A stretch of 64,000 bases of DNA, taken from assembly GCF_025813715.1 (NCBI RefSeq), contig NZ_CP107532.1, forward strand, positions 5,646,501 through 5,710,500, written 5' to 3'. Made by a program: the position numbers and the translations under genes. The notes under the pieces were generated by a model. That model was not told the DNA's origin and did not search any database. It was given only the letters and a program-made list of their open reading frames with translations. Position 1 is the stretch's first letter. The number at the start of each line of letters is the position of its first letter. This DNA comes from Methylobacterium sp. FF17 (GTDB lineage Bacteria > Pseudomonadota > Alphaproteobacteria > Rhizobiales > Beijerinckiaceae). This document shows, piece by piece, positions 39,462-47,503 of the stretch.

Positions 39462-40409
39462 TCAGGCCTCGGGATGGTTCTCGGTGAACCAGGCATAAGC
39501 GCCCGCGATCCCGTCGCGCAGGCCGATCCGGGCCTGCCAGCCGAGATCGTTCAGGCGGCTCGTGTCGAGGAGCTTGCGCGGCGTTCCGTCGGGCTTCGTG
39601 GCGTCGAAGGTGAGATCCCCCGACCAGCCCAGGACCTCGGCGATGGTCTCGGCGAGCGCGCGGATGCTGACCTCCTGGCCCGAGCCGACATTGACCGGGC
39701 CGCCGTCCGAATAGGTCTTCATCAGGAAGACGCAGGCATCGGCCAGATCGTCCACGTGCAGGAATTCCCGCAGGGGCGTTCCGCTGCCCCACAGGGTGAT
39801 GCTGCCGGTCCCGTCGCGCCGGGCCTCGTGAACCTTGCGCAGCAGGGCCGGCAGGACGTGGCTGCCCTGGCGGTCGTAATTGTCGCCCGGCCCGTAGAGA
39901 TTGGTCGGCATGGCGGAGATGAAGTCCGCCCCGTGCTGGCGTCGATAGGCCTGGCACAGCTTCACGCCCGCGATCTTGGCGATGGCATACCACTCGTTGG
40001 TCGGTTCGAGGGGGCCGGTCAGCAGGGCGCTTTCCGCCAGGGGCTGGGGAGCGAGGCGCGGATAGATGCAGGACGACCCGAGGAACAGCAGCTTCTCCAC
40101 GCCGACCGCGTGGGCGCTCTGGATCAGGTTCGCCTCGATCATGAGGTTGTCGTAGAGGAAGTCGGCCGGGTAGCTGTCGTTGGCGGCGATGCCCCCGACC
40201 TTGGCGGCGGCGACGAACACCGCCTGCGGACGCTCCGCCGCCATCCAGCCCTCGACCTCCGCCTGGCGGCGCAGGTCCACCGTGGCGCGCGAGGGCGTGA
40301 GCACCGTACAATCCTCGGCGGCGAGCCGGCGGACCAGGGCCGAACCCACCATGCCGCGATGGCCCGCCACGAGGACGCGCTTGCCAGATAAGTCGTAACC
40401 GCCGGTCAT
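39462..40409 (-). CDS. fcl: GDP-L-fucose synthase
   Basis: This 315-residue NAD(P)-dependent epimerase/reductase has the Rossmann motif [18 protein letters not shown] and the catalytic pair in [12 protein letters not shown] (Tyr and Lys). Typical GDP-fucose synthase segments are [18 protein letters not shown] and [15 protein letters not shown]. It converts GDP-4-keto-6-deoxymannose to GDP-L-fucose for surface polysaccharide. GDP-mannose dehydratase is not adjacent. The ATG at 40409 ([12 protein letters not shown]) is chosen as the family start. Confidence 0.95.
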   Translation of the reverse strand: MTGGYDLSGKRVLVAGHRGMVGSALVRRLAAEDCTVLTPSRATVDLRRQAEVEGWMAAERPQAVFVAAAKVGGIAANDSYPADFLYDNLMIEANLIQSAHAVGVEKLLFLGSSCIYPRLAPQPLAESALLTGPLEPTNEWYAIAKIAGVKLCQAYRRQHGADFISAMPTNLYGPGDNYDRQGSHVLPALLRKVHEARRDGTGSITLWGSGTPLREFLHVDDLADACVFLMKTYSDGGPVNVGSGQEVSIRALAETIAEVLGWSGDLTFDATKPDGTPRKLLDTSRLNDLGWQARIGLRDGIAGAYAWFTENHPEA

Positions 40410-40655
40410 CCCCGAGCCTCTCCATCCCCGCGCCGCGCGGCCTCGCCCGGCCCGAAGGCGCCGGCACAGGGCCCGGCCTCCGTTCGCGCGCCAGGGAACC
40501 GGAATCCGCGCGTCCTGTACAGATCCGGACCGGCGCCCGGCCGACGTGCGTCCGGGATGAGCGCGGGAATCACCGCACAGGATGAATCTCGGGTCAGCGA
40601 ACCGCGCGTTCCCCCTTGCGGAGGGCCACGGCATCACGATGCGCCGGCCCGCGGG

Positions 40656-41441
40656 TCAGGCGGCGATCTGCGTCCCGAGGGAGAGGTAGCCGGGGTCGAA
40701 TTCGCCCAGCGACTGGAGGCCCGGCAGGTCGCGGATCATCAGGCTGCGCGAGCGCAGTTCGATCAGGCCCTGGCGCTTGAGTTCCTGCAGCGTGCGGTTG
40801 ACGTGGACGGTGGACAGGCCGGTGGTATCGGCCAGATCCAGCTGCGAGACGGGAAGGTCGTAGCTGTCGCCGTGCGCCAGTCCGACGGCGCGAAACCGCA
40901 TCAGCAACTCGCAGAACAGGTGGGCGATGCGTTCGATGGCCGAGCGGGAGCCGACATTCACCAGCCACTCGCGCAGGGTGGCGTCGTCCACCAGGGTGGC
41001 TCGGCGCATGGCCCGGACGATGTTTCCCGGATTCGCGGTCAGCCGATCGATGGTCTCGACGTCGAGGCGCACCACGCGGCAGGTCGAGAGGGTCGAGAGC
41101 CCTTGATCCATCCGCGGCCGCAGGGCGAGGTCGAGGTCGCAGAAGTCGCCCGGGATCATGTAGGCGGTAATCTGGCGAGCACCCGAGGGCCGGAGCTTGA
41201 AGCGGCAGGCCATGCCGTCGAGGATGACGAACAGGCCGTTCGGGACGTCTCCTTCCCGGATCAGGTCGGTCCGGGCCGGCACGACGAAGGCACCGTCGCA
41301 GAGCTGGGCCAACCAGGCCCGGTCCTCCGCCCCGAGGGTTCCGAAGCCTTCGAGCTTGCGCGTCAGGGGGTCGGACGCGACCTGCATCTCGCGGCGCATG
41401 AGGGGATGGGGCGCGTGACCCGGGCGACGGTTCATCGGCAT
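40656..41441 (-). CDS. Crp/Fnr-family transcriptional regulator
   Basis: This 261-residue protein has a cyclic-nucleotide-binding-like domain (DLIREGDVPNGLFVILDGMA; YMIPGDFCDLDLAL). The C-terminal helix-turn-helix contains VSQLDLADTTGLSTVHVNRT and then LQELKRQGLIELRS. It lacks an N-terminal cysteine cluster, so it is not an FNR-type oxygen sensor. It is divergent from a second Crp-family gene 448 bp away. Confidence 0.92.
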   Translation of the reverse strand: MPMNRRPGHAPHPLMRREMQVASDPLTRKLEGFGTLGAEDRAWLAQLCDGAFVVPARTDLIREGDVPNGLFVILDGMACRFKLRPSGARQITAYMIPGDFCDLDLALRPRMDQGLSTLSTCRVVRLDVETIDRLTANPGNIVRAMRRATLVDDATLREWLVNVGSRSAIERIAHLFCELLMRFRAVGLAHGDSYDLPVSQLDLADTTGLSTVHVNRTLQELKRQGLIELRSRSLMIRDLPGLQSLGEFDPGYLSLGTQIAA

Positions 41442-41889
41442 CGGGATTCACACGGCCGGCAGGGTGCCCGGGGATGGCCGTCGTCGACGCCCTGTTCCGC
41501 CCTGCCACTCATGGTAACTCGGCCTCTCCCCAGGGTGCCGACCACAACGCGCGGAGCCGGGAAGTCTCTCGATGCATGAGACGGACTGGCGGAGACGGTC
41601 TCGGCCCCGCGGGCCGATGAAACCTTGAACGTCTGCCGAACAGCCTGCCGTAATTGTCCAGAAACTCCGTCCACCAGTGCATCTATAAATCCGAACGGAT
41701 CGCGTTGAACACCGTCCGTCAACTCTTGGTGTTGTGCCCGACATTGCAGGAATGTCGGATACCCGACATATCCTCCCTCGGGGTTGCTTTTGTCCCATAT
41801 CGTACCGATAGTAACGCGGTCAATTGCATATATTCCTTTATCCGGGCTGATTAGAGACTATTTGTGCTCCCGCCCGCAGGGGCCGGGTC
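41442..41889. other. Spacer between two divergent Crp-family genes
   Basis: This 448-bp spacer has no convincing gene. The right half is AT-rich. It contains a dyad CCGACATT-N5-AATGTCGG (41738-41758), a further half-site CCCGACAT (41763-41770), and TGTTGTGCCC (41730-41739), a sequence repeated before the pqqA pair. These are likely operators or promoter elements for the rightward Crp-family gene. Confidence 0.45.
41730..41772. promoter_or_regulatory. Dyad and shared motif upstream of the Crp-family gene
   Basis: TGTTGTGCCCGACA (41730-41743) overlaps the perfect 8-bp dyad CCGACATT/AATGTCGG (41738-41758). CGACATATC follows at 41764-41772. Both TGTTGTGCCC-R-ACA and CGACATATC also occur before pqqA at 45696 and 45713. 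The protein that would bind is unknown. Confidence 0.45.
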
Positions 41890-42600
41890 TTGTTGGCGCT
41901 AGAGCAATCCGCCGTTCGCAACCGCCTGCTGAGACGTCTCTCGGCCGACGATTTCGCCCTGCTCCAGCCCCATCTGAGACCCTTCGTGACGGGCATGCGC
42001 CAGGGCCTGATCCTGCCGCACATGCCGATCACGGAATTGTACTTTCCCGAAGCCGGATACGCTTCGATCACCACGGCCGGGCCCAGTCGGATCGAGGTCG
42101 GGATCATCGGCCCCGAGGGCCTGGTCGGGGCGACACCCCTGCTCCTGGGCAGCGACCGGACGCCCTACGACCATTTCGTGCAGAATGCGGGCGAGATGAT
42201 CGCGATCTCCGCCGCCGAACTCCTGGCGGCCACGGAGGCGAGCCCGACCCTGCGCCGCCTGCTGCTGTGCTTCGTCCAGACCCTGCTGATCCAGACCGCG
42301 CAGACCGCCTTCGCCAACGCGAGCTACAACATCGAGGTCCGCCTCGGCCGCTGGCTCCTGATGTGCCACGACCGGGTGAACGGCGACGAACTCACCGTGA
42401 CCCACGATTTCCTGTCGTTCATGCTGGGCGTCCAGCGCACGACGGTCACGCTGGCCCTGCAACTGCTCGAAGGCAATCGTCTGATCAAGGCGCGGCGCGG
42501 GCGGATCGCCATCCTCGACCGAGCCGGCCTGCGGGCCATCGCCGGGGAGAGCTACGGCGTTCCGGAAGCCGAGTACGCGCGCCTCATCGGCGAGATCTGA
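41890..42600 (+). CDS. Crp/Fnr-family transcriptional regulator
   Basis: This 236-residue protein has a Crp-like sensor domain (ELYFPEAGYASITTAGPSRI; GIIGPEGLVGATPLLL) and a C-terminal HTH (TVTHDFLSFMLGVQRTTVTL) ending with a wing (ARRGRIAILDRAGLRAI). The start is TTG at 41890 or the next TTG at 41893; no ATG fits. It is distantly related to the divergent Crp-family gene. The ligand is unknown. Confidence 0.9.
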   Translation: MLALEQSAVRNRLLRRLSADDFALLQPHLRPFVTGMRQGLILPHMPITELYFPEAGYASITTAGPSRIEVGIIGPEGLVGATPLLLGSDRTPYDHFVQNAGEMIAISAAELLAATEASPTLRRLLLCFVQTLLIQTAQTAFANASYNIEVRLGRWLLMCHDRVNGDELTVTHDFLSFMLGVQRTTVTLALQLLEGNRLIKARRGRIAILDRAGLRAIAGESYGVPEAEYARLIGEI

Positions 42601-43076
42601 CCCGACCCCCACCGTTCTGCGAACGTGCATCCTGCTCCCTGTGGATTACGGGGATGACAACGGCCGCGCACCTTGAGGCCCGGCCCTTGACGGATCGCCC
42701 GCTGCATGGATCGGCCCGGCGCGGTTTCGGTGCCCGGTTCGCGGACGAGGCTGAACCCGATGCCGCCGGGCCGGTTCACCCGTTGCGCATCATGCGTTCC
42801 TCCCTGGACTTGGCCCGTCCGGCGCCCCGCCGTGGCGGGCCTTTTCTCGTCCGGTTCCGTAATTTGATCAATTCATGATGTCGCGGGTTGATAAAATTCC
42901 GAACGAAAGCTTGAGCGCGACGACGGAATAGTCTCGCTCCGTACGGTATCGCGCACCAGAGATGACAAAGTCTTCCTATTAACCTGTGTTGATGCAGGCG
43001 TTCTAGGGTTTTGCACAACTCTAGGCATCGAAGGACGCGCGCCCTGGTCGCCTCCGCTTGCCCGAGAAGACACTGG
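42601..43076. other. Spacer between the Crp-family and EcfG-like sigma genes
   Basis: About 476 bp with no supported gene. A short GC hairpin followed by CCTTTT (around 42826-42845) may be a weak terminator. The AT-rich stretch 42860-43010 is a likely promoter region for the sigma factor. No exact GGAAC-N16/17-CGTT was found here on the plus strand. Confidence 0.35.
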
Positions 43077-43835
43077 ATGACATCGCTGACAGGATCCGCT
43101 GCCCAATCTCCCGCCCAATCCGCCGCTGTGGTCGCGCAGGCTCCCCTGCTCGCCCCCGGGATCCGGCGATCCCTCGGGCAGCACCTGCGCGACGCCTACG
43201 CCGCCCTGGAGACCGAGCAGCCCGACGGCTTCGCCGTGCTGCTCGCCCGGCTCGAAGCGGTCCTCGCCGCTCGCGGCGAGACCCTGACGGCGGAGGTCCG
43301 CCAGGGCTTGCAGGACCATGCGGCGGGCCTGCGCAAATACGCCCTCTCGCTCACGCGCGATTCCGCCCGGGCCGACGACCTCGTGCAGGACACGATGCTG
43401 CGGGCCTGGATGTACCGCGAGAGCTTCACGCCGGGGACCAATGTCTGCGGCTGGCTGACCATCATCATGCGCAACACGTTCTACTCGGGCCAGCGTAAGC
43501 GCGTGCACGAGGTCGAGGACACCGACGGCAGCTACGCGGCGCAGCTGGTGACCCTGCCGGCGCAGGGCGCCGTCCTCGACCTGGAGGACGTGAACGCGGC
43601 GATCGGCCGGCTCTCGACGACGCTGCGCCAGGCGCTGACGCTGGTGGCCATCGACAACATGACCTACGACGAGGCCGCCACCGTGATGGGCTGCAAGATC
43701 GGCACGGTGAAGAGCCGGGTCTGGCGCGCCCGCGAGAGCCTCGCCGCGCTCGTCGGCTATTCCGCCGACGAGATTGGGCCGGATCGCCTCGCCAGTTCGG
43801 TCCTCGGCGATGCGGGCCTGCGCTCGCGGGCCTGA
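43077..43835 (+). CDS. EcfG-type ECF sigma factor
   Basis: This 252-residue sigma factor has region 2 (LRKYALSLTRDSARADDLVQ, then DTMLRAWMYRE; TNVCGWLTIIMRNTFYSGQR) and region 4 (MTYDEAATVMGCKIGTVKSR, then VWRARESL). The KRVHEVEDTDGSYAAQLVTL stretch is typical of EcfG-group sigmas. The N-terminal extension of about 85 residues is longer than in classical EcfG. No nepR or phyR is adjacent, so this is probably an additional EcfG paralogue rather than the primary one. The ATG at 43077 is preferred. Confidence 0.88.
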   Translation: MTSLTGSAAQSPAQSAAVVAQAPLLAPGIRRSLGQHLRDAYAALETEQPDGFAVLLARLEAVLAARGETLTAEVRQGLQDHAAGLRKYALSLTRDSARADDLVQDTMLRAWMYRESFTPGTNVCGWLTIIMRNTFYSGQRKRVHEVEDTDGSYAAQLVTLPAQGAVLDLEDVNAAIGRLSTTLRQALTLVAIDNMTYDEAATVMGCKIGTVKSRVWRARESLAALVGYSADEIGPDRLASSVLGDAGLRSRA

Positions 43836-43843
43836 GGCGCGAA

Positions 43844-43904
43844 GGGTCTACAGGCGCGTCCCGCGCGGGATGCGCGGGGTCTACAGAAGAGTCCCGCGCA
43901 GGAT
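43844..43904. repeat. Micro-duplication of the mgtE 3' end
   Basis: A 28-bp unit at 43877-43904, covering the mgtE stop and last codons, is repeated at 43844-43871 with 4 mismatches (33-bp period). Both copies contain CTGTAGACCC on the minus strand. Confidence 0.8.
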
Positions 43905-45251
43905 CAGCATCGCCACCGAGAAGTAGATGACGAGCCCCGTGACGTCGACCAGCGTGGCGACGAAGGGGGCCGAGGCGGTGGCCGGGTCGAAGCCGAGGCG
44001 TTGCAGCAGGAACGGCAGCATCGACCCGGTCAGCGACCCGAAGGTGACGATGCCCACCAGCGCCGCCCCCACGGTGGCGGCCACCAGCATCCAGTGCTCG
44101 CCGTAATCGTAGAGCCCGGCCTTCTGCCAGACGACGATGCGCAGGATGCCGATCGCGCCGAGGATCGTGCCGAGCACGAGGCCGGTGGGCAGTTCGCGGA
44201 TCGCCACCCGCCACCAGTCGCGCAGGCGCACCTCGTGCAGGGCCAGGGCGCGGATGAGCAGGGAGGTGGCCTGGCTGCCGGAATTGCCGCCCGAACTCAT
44301 GATGAGCGGGATGAACAGGGTCAGCACGATGGCCTTTTCGAGTTCGCCCTCGAAGCCCTGCATGGCGGTCGCGGTCATCATCTCGCCGAGGAACAGGGCG
44401 CAGAGCCAGCCGGCCCGCTTCCGGATCATCGTGCCGAATCCGATGTCCATGTAGGGTTCGGGCAAGGCCTCCATCCCGCCGAATCGCTGAACGTCCTGCG
44501 TCTGCTTCTCCACCATGGCGTCGATCATGTCGTCCACCGTGACGATGCCGATGACGTGGCCGACCGCGTCGATGACGGGCAGCGCCAGAAGGTCGTATTT
44601 CGAGATCAGCCGGGCCGCCTCCTCGCGGCTCGCGGTGGGCGAGACCGCCAGCGGACGGCGGTTCGGGGCCACCGAGAGCACGTTGTCCTCCGGCTCGCCC
44701 GCGATGAGCCGGCGTAAGGGCACCGCCTTGGTCAGCGCGCGGGTGCGCGGATCGAGGACGAAGATCGCGTAGATGGTCTCGCGGGTCTTCTCCACCTGCC
44801 GGACGTGGTCGAGGGTCTGCCGGACGGTCCAGTTGCCCGGCACCGCCACGAATTCCGTGGTCATCAGCGAGCCGACGGTCTCCTCGCCGTAGCTGCTCAG
44901 GCGGTCGACGGCGCCGCGCGTCTCGGCGTCGAGGCGCGCGCGCAGGTCCGAGCGCCCGGGCTCCTCGATCTCGCGAAAGATGTCGGTGATGCGGTCGGCC
45001 GACATTCCCGAGAGGAAGCCGGCGACCCGGTCGCGCGGCAGCATCTCGATGATGTCGGCGGCGCAGTCGAGTTCGGGCTGGTCCAGCACCTCGATCGCCC
45101 GCTCCAGGGAGAGGCCGAGCAGGATGGCGGCGGCGACCTCGGGCGCCTCCTCGTTCAGGGCCTCGACGATGTCGGGCGCCCGCTCGTCCGAGAGACGGGC
45201 GGCGAGCACGGCCGGGTCGATGCCGGTCGGGAAGGGGGCGATCTCGTTCAT
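43881..45251 (-). CDS. mgtE: Magnesium transporter MgtE
   Basis: This 456-residue MgtE has the N-domain (DERAPDIVEALNEEAPEVAA), a CBS pair (GSLMTTEFVAVPGNWTVRQT; VIDAVGHVIGIVTVDDMIDA) and five C-terminal membrane helices. These include FIPLIMSSGGNSGSQATSLL with the conserved Gly/Asn/Ser pore motif. It imports Mg2+, gated by cytosolic Mg2+ through the CBS domains. No M-box riboswitch was recognised in its leader. Confidence 0.95.
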   Translation of the reverse strand: MNEIAPFPTGIDPAVLAARLSDERAPDIVEALNEEAPEVAAAILLGLSLERAIEVLDQPELDCAADIIEMLPRDRVAGFLSGMSADRITDIFREIEEPGRSDLRARLDAETRGAVDRLSSYGEETVGSLMTTEFVAVPGNWTVRQTLDHVRQVEKTRETIYAIFVLDPRTRALTKAVPLRRLIAGEPEDNVLSVAPNRRPLAVSPTASREEAARLISKYDLLALPVIDAVGHVIGIVTVDDMIDAMVEKQTQDVQRFGGMEALPEPYMDIGFGTMIRKRAGWLCALFLGEMMTATAMQGFEGELEKAIVLTLFIPLIMSSGGNSGSQATSLLIRALALHEVRLRDWWRVAIRELPTGLVLGTILGAIGILRIVVWQKAGLYDYGEHWMLVAATVGAALVGIVTFGSLTGSMLPFLLQRLGFDPATASAPFVATLVDVTGLVIYFSVAMLILRGTLL

Positions 45252-45749
45252 GGGCTCAACCTCGGCTTTCGGCCTGATCCGGCCGTGGGCGAGCCGGTCC
45301 GGACCGGCCGCCGCGCGGGCCTCGGGCGAGCCTCAGCGTCGGGGGACGGAACCGGACACGGCCGCGCACGGCACGGGCGATCGTTCGGGATGGTCGCTGG
45401 GCATGGGGTTCGTCGGTGGAGGCCGGGGCGCGGGCGAGGCCTTGAATCAGGCCGCGCGCCGCCCGGCGGCGCGTGAGTGCGCCGCGCCTCCGCGGTCGTC
45501 AAGCGTGAAACGCGGCCGCGCGTGACGACGGCGGTACGGCGTCGCTCTTCGGAGCCCGGGTGAGCCGGAGGATCGCCCTGGTTTCAGGGCGGCCGGCACC
45601 ATATCTCTGATTGCAGGCGGCATTTCGCCGGCCTCGCGGCCTCTCCGGCCCGACACCCACGATCATATGAGAAATATAAGTGTAGTGCCCACTTGTGTTG
45701 TGCCCAACACAACGACATATCAAGGGTGTTGACAGCCAAGGAGTTCCCC
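45252..45749. other. mgtE-pqqA spacer
   Basis: About 498 bp. The left part is GC-rich, without a supported gene, and presumably includes the mgtE promoter. The right 100 bp is AT-richer and holds the pqqA regulatory region described separately. Confidence 0.35.
45681..45721. promoter_or_regulatory. Repeated motif and 20-bp perfect dyad upstream of the pqqA pair
   Basis: TGTAGTGCCCAC (45681-45692) and TGTTGTGCCCAAC (45696-45708) form an imperfect direct repeat with 15-bp spacing. The second lies in the perfect dyad TTGTGTTG-TGCC-CAACACAA (45693-45712). CGACATATC follows at 45713. It ends 28 bp before the first pqqA start, so it overlaps or closely flanks the promoter. Confidence 0.6.
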
Positions 45750-45839
45750 ATGACCTGGTCCGCCCCCATCGTGTCCGAGATCTGCGTCGGCATGGAAGTT
45801 ACGAGCTACGAGTCCGCCGAGATCGATCCCTTCAACTAA
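45750..45839 (+). CDS. pqqA: Pyrroloquinoline quinone precursor peptide PqqA (copy 1)
   Basis: This 29-residue peptide reads MTWSAPIVSEICVGMEVTSY and then ESAEIDPFN. The conserved Glu and Tyr of the E-V-T-S-Y core are the residues cross-linked by PqqE to become PQQ, so the residues needed for the cofactor are intact. AAGGAG lies 6-7 bases before the ATG. It is too short for normal gene callers. The second copy starts 77 bp downstream. pqqB-pqqE are not in the window. Confidence 0.93.
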   Translation: MTWSAPIVSEICVGMEVTSYESAEIDPFN

Positions 45840-45916
45840 GGGTTTTCCCTCGGTTCCAGCGCCGCGAGCCCCCGGATTCCGGCGCCCATCAATCAACCGC
45901 CATGAGGAGAGACGTC

Positions 45917-46006
45917 ATGAAGTGGTCCGCCCCCATCGTTTCCGAGATCTGCGTCGGCATGGAAGTCACCAGCTACGAGTCCGCCGAGATCGATCCCTTC
46001 AACTAA
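45917..46006 (+). CDS. pqqA: Pyrroloquinoline quinone precursor peptide PqqA (copy 2)
   Basis: This 29-residue peptide differs from copy 1 only at residue 2 (Lys instead of Thr). Over 90 nt the two genes differ at only a few positions: two bases in codon 2 plus several silent third-position changes. GAGGAGA lies before the ATG. It is followed by a hairpin terminator at 46048. The high identity implies recent duplication or strong selection for the same peptide. It probably shares the promoter upstream of copy 1. Confidence 0.95.
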   Translation: MKWSAPIVSEICVGMEVTSYESAEIDPFN

Positions 46007-46047
46007 GGGTGATCGCGGGTTCCGCGCACGGAACCTGCTGGTCCGGG

Positions 46048-46084
46048 AGGGGCGCTATCCGAGAGGGTGGCGCCCCTTTCGTTT
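46048..46084 (+). terminator. Intrinsic terminator after the pqqA pair
   Basis: AGGGGCGC (46048-46055) and GCGCCCCT (46070-46077) form an 8-bp stem with a 14-base loop, followed by TTCGTTT. It lies about 40 bases after the second pqqA stop and just before the convergent dinB end. Confidence 0.8.
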
Positions 46085-46092
46085 GCGCGCCC

Positions 46093-47181
46093 TCAGAGTG
46101 CGAGGCCGAGTTGCTCCGGCTCCGGTGCCGGCCCGTGTTCGAGGGCCGAGAGCGAGACGCCGAGCAGGCGCACGCTGCGCCGGAGCGGGAAGGCTTCCCG
46201 CAGGAGGGCGAGCACGATGCGCTCCAGGTCCGACCGGTCCGGCACGAAGCCGGGCAGCGAGCGGGCCCGGGTGATCTGCTCGAAATCCGAGAACTTCACC
46301 TTCAGCGTCACGGTGCGCGCCCGGACCTCCCGGGCGGCGGCCGCACCCCAGACCTTGTCGAGGAGGGGCGCGAGGCGACCTGCGAGCACGGCGTAATCGG
46401 CGGAATCGTCCGAGAAGGTGTTCTCGGCCCCGATGGACTTGCGCACCCGGTTGACCCGCACCGGCCGTGTGTCGAGGCCCCGCGCGACGCCGTAATAGTA
46501 GGGTGCCGAGGCGCCGAACCGTGCGACCAGGCTCTCCAGGCTCTGGGCCCGCAGGTCGCGCCCGGTGAGAATGCCGAGCGCCTTCATGCGCGCTTCCGTC
46601 ACCGGCCCGACCCCGTGGAAGCGCCCGATCGGCAGATCCTCCACGAAGGCCGGGCCCATCGCGGGGGTGATCACGAACAGGGCGTCGGGCTTGCGGAAGT
46701 CGGAAGCGACCTTCGCCAGGAACTTGTTGTAGGACACCCCCGCCGAAGCGACGAGACCGGTGCGCTCGCGAATCGCCGCCCGGATCGCGCGCGCGACCTC
46801 CGTGGCCGTGGCCAGCCCCTGTCGATTGTGGGTCACGTCGAGATAGGCCTCGTCGAGGGCGACGGGCTCGATCAGGTCCGTATGCTCGGCGAACACCGCC
46901 CGGATCTGCTCCGAGATGCCCCGGTAGACATCGAAGCGCGGCTTCACGAAGACGAGGTTGGGGCAGAGCCGGCGCGCCGTCACCGAGGGCATGGCCGAGC
47001 GCACGCCGAAGACCCGCGCCTCGTAGCTCGCCGCCGCCACCACGCCGCGTTCGCGCGAGCCGCCCACCGCCACCGGACGCCCCCGAAGCGCGGGGTCGTC
47101 GCGCTGCTCCACGGAGGCGTAGAACGCGTCCATGTCGATGTGGATGATCTTTCGGGGCTGGCCGGCCTCGTCCGGGTCCAT
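46093..47181 (-). CDS. dinB: DNA polymerase IV
   Basis: This 362-residue Y-family polymerase has IIHIDMDAFYASVEQRDDP with the first catalytic Asp and IEPVALDEAYLDVT with the second Asp/Glu pair. The thumb HhH region is FHGVGPVTEARMKALGI, and a little-finger domain follows. It lacks an obvious C-terminal beta-clamp motif; the end reads EQLGLAL, which resembles a QLxLxL clamp-binding sequence. The ATG at 47181 is chosen; 47229 is possible. Confidence 0.95.
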   Translation of the reverse strand: MDPDEAGQPRKIIHIDMDAFYASVEQRDDPALRGRPVAVGGSRERGVVAAASYEARVFGVRSAMPSVTARRLCPNLVFVKPRFDVYRGISEQIRAVFAEHTDLIEPVALDEAYLDVTHNRQGLATATEVARAIRAAIRERTGLVASAGVSYNKFLAKVASDFRKPDALFVITPAMGPAFVEDLPIGRFHGVGPVTEARMKALGILTGRDLRAQSLESLVARFGASAPYYYGVARGLDTRPVRVNRVRKSIGAENTFSDDSADYAVLAGRLAPLLDKVWGAAAAREVRARTVTLKVKFSDFEQITRARSLPGFVPDRSDLERIVLALLREAFPLRRSVRLLGVSLSALEHGPAPEPEQLGLAL

Positions 47182-47503
47182 CGCGGGCGGGTCTCCTCGC
47201 GCGATCTGTTCGTGGTCTGTTCGCACCATCCCGGTTCGGCCCGCGGAATCAAGCCGGGCGTCGCAGCGGTCCACCGTCGAACCGACGCGGCGGAGGCTGT
47301 GCGACGGGACCAGGAGGCGGGCGAGCGGGATCCCGCTCCCGCCGGTTTTTAGCGTCCCCCCTCTGCACCGCGCGGCGTCGCTGGACGCGCGGTCTCGCGA
47401 ACGGCCCCCGGCCGCTCCGGGGCTCGCCGTCGCGGTCCACCTGCCGCATAAGGGCCACGACAGAGCCGCCCGGGGCGGCGATTCGCCCGAGGACCGATTG
47501 ACC

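Noticed and set aside
42654..42878. Possible 74-residue gene after the Crp-family gene
   Set aside because: There is a weak ribosome site, Arg/Pro-rich sequence and no family; random frames of this length are common at this GC content.
45252..45660. M-box magnesium riboswitch before mgtE
   Set aside because: No recognisable conserved core was seen, and the element is mainly known from Firmicutes and some others.
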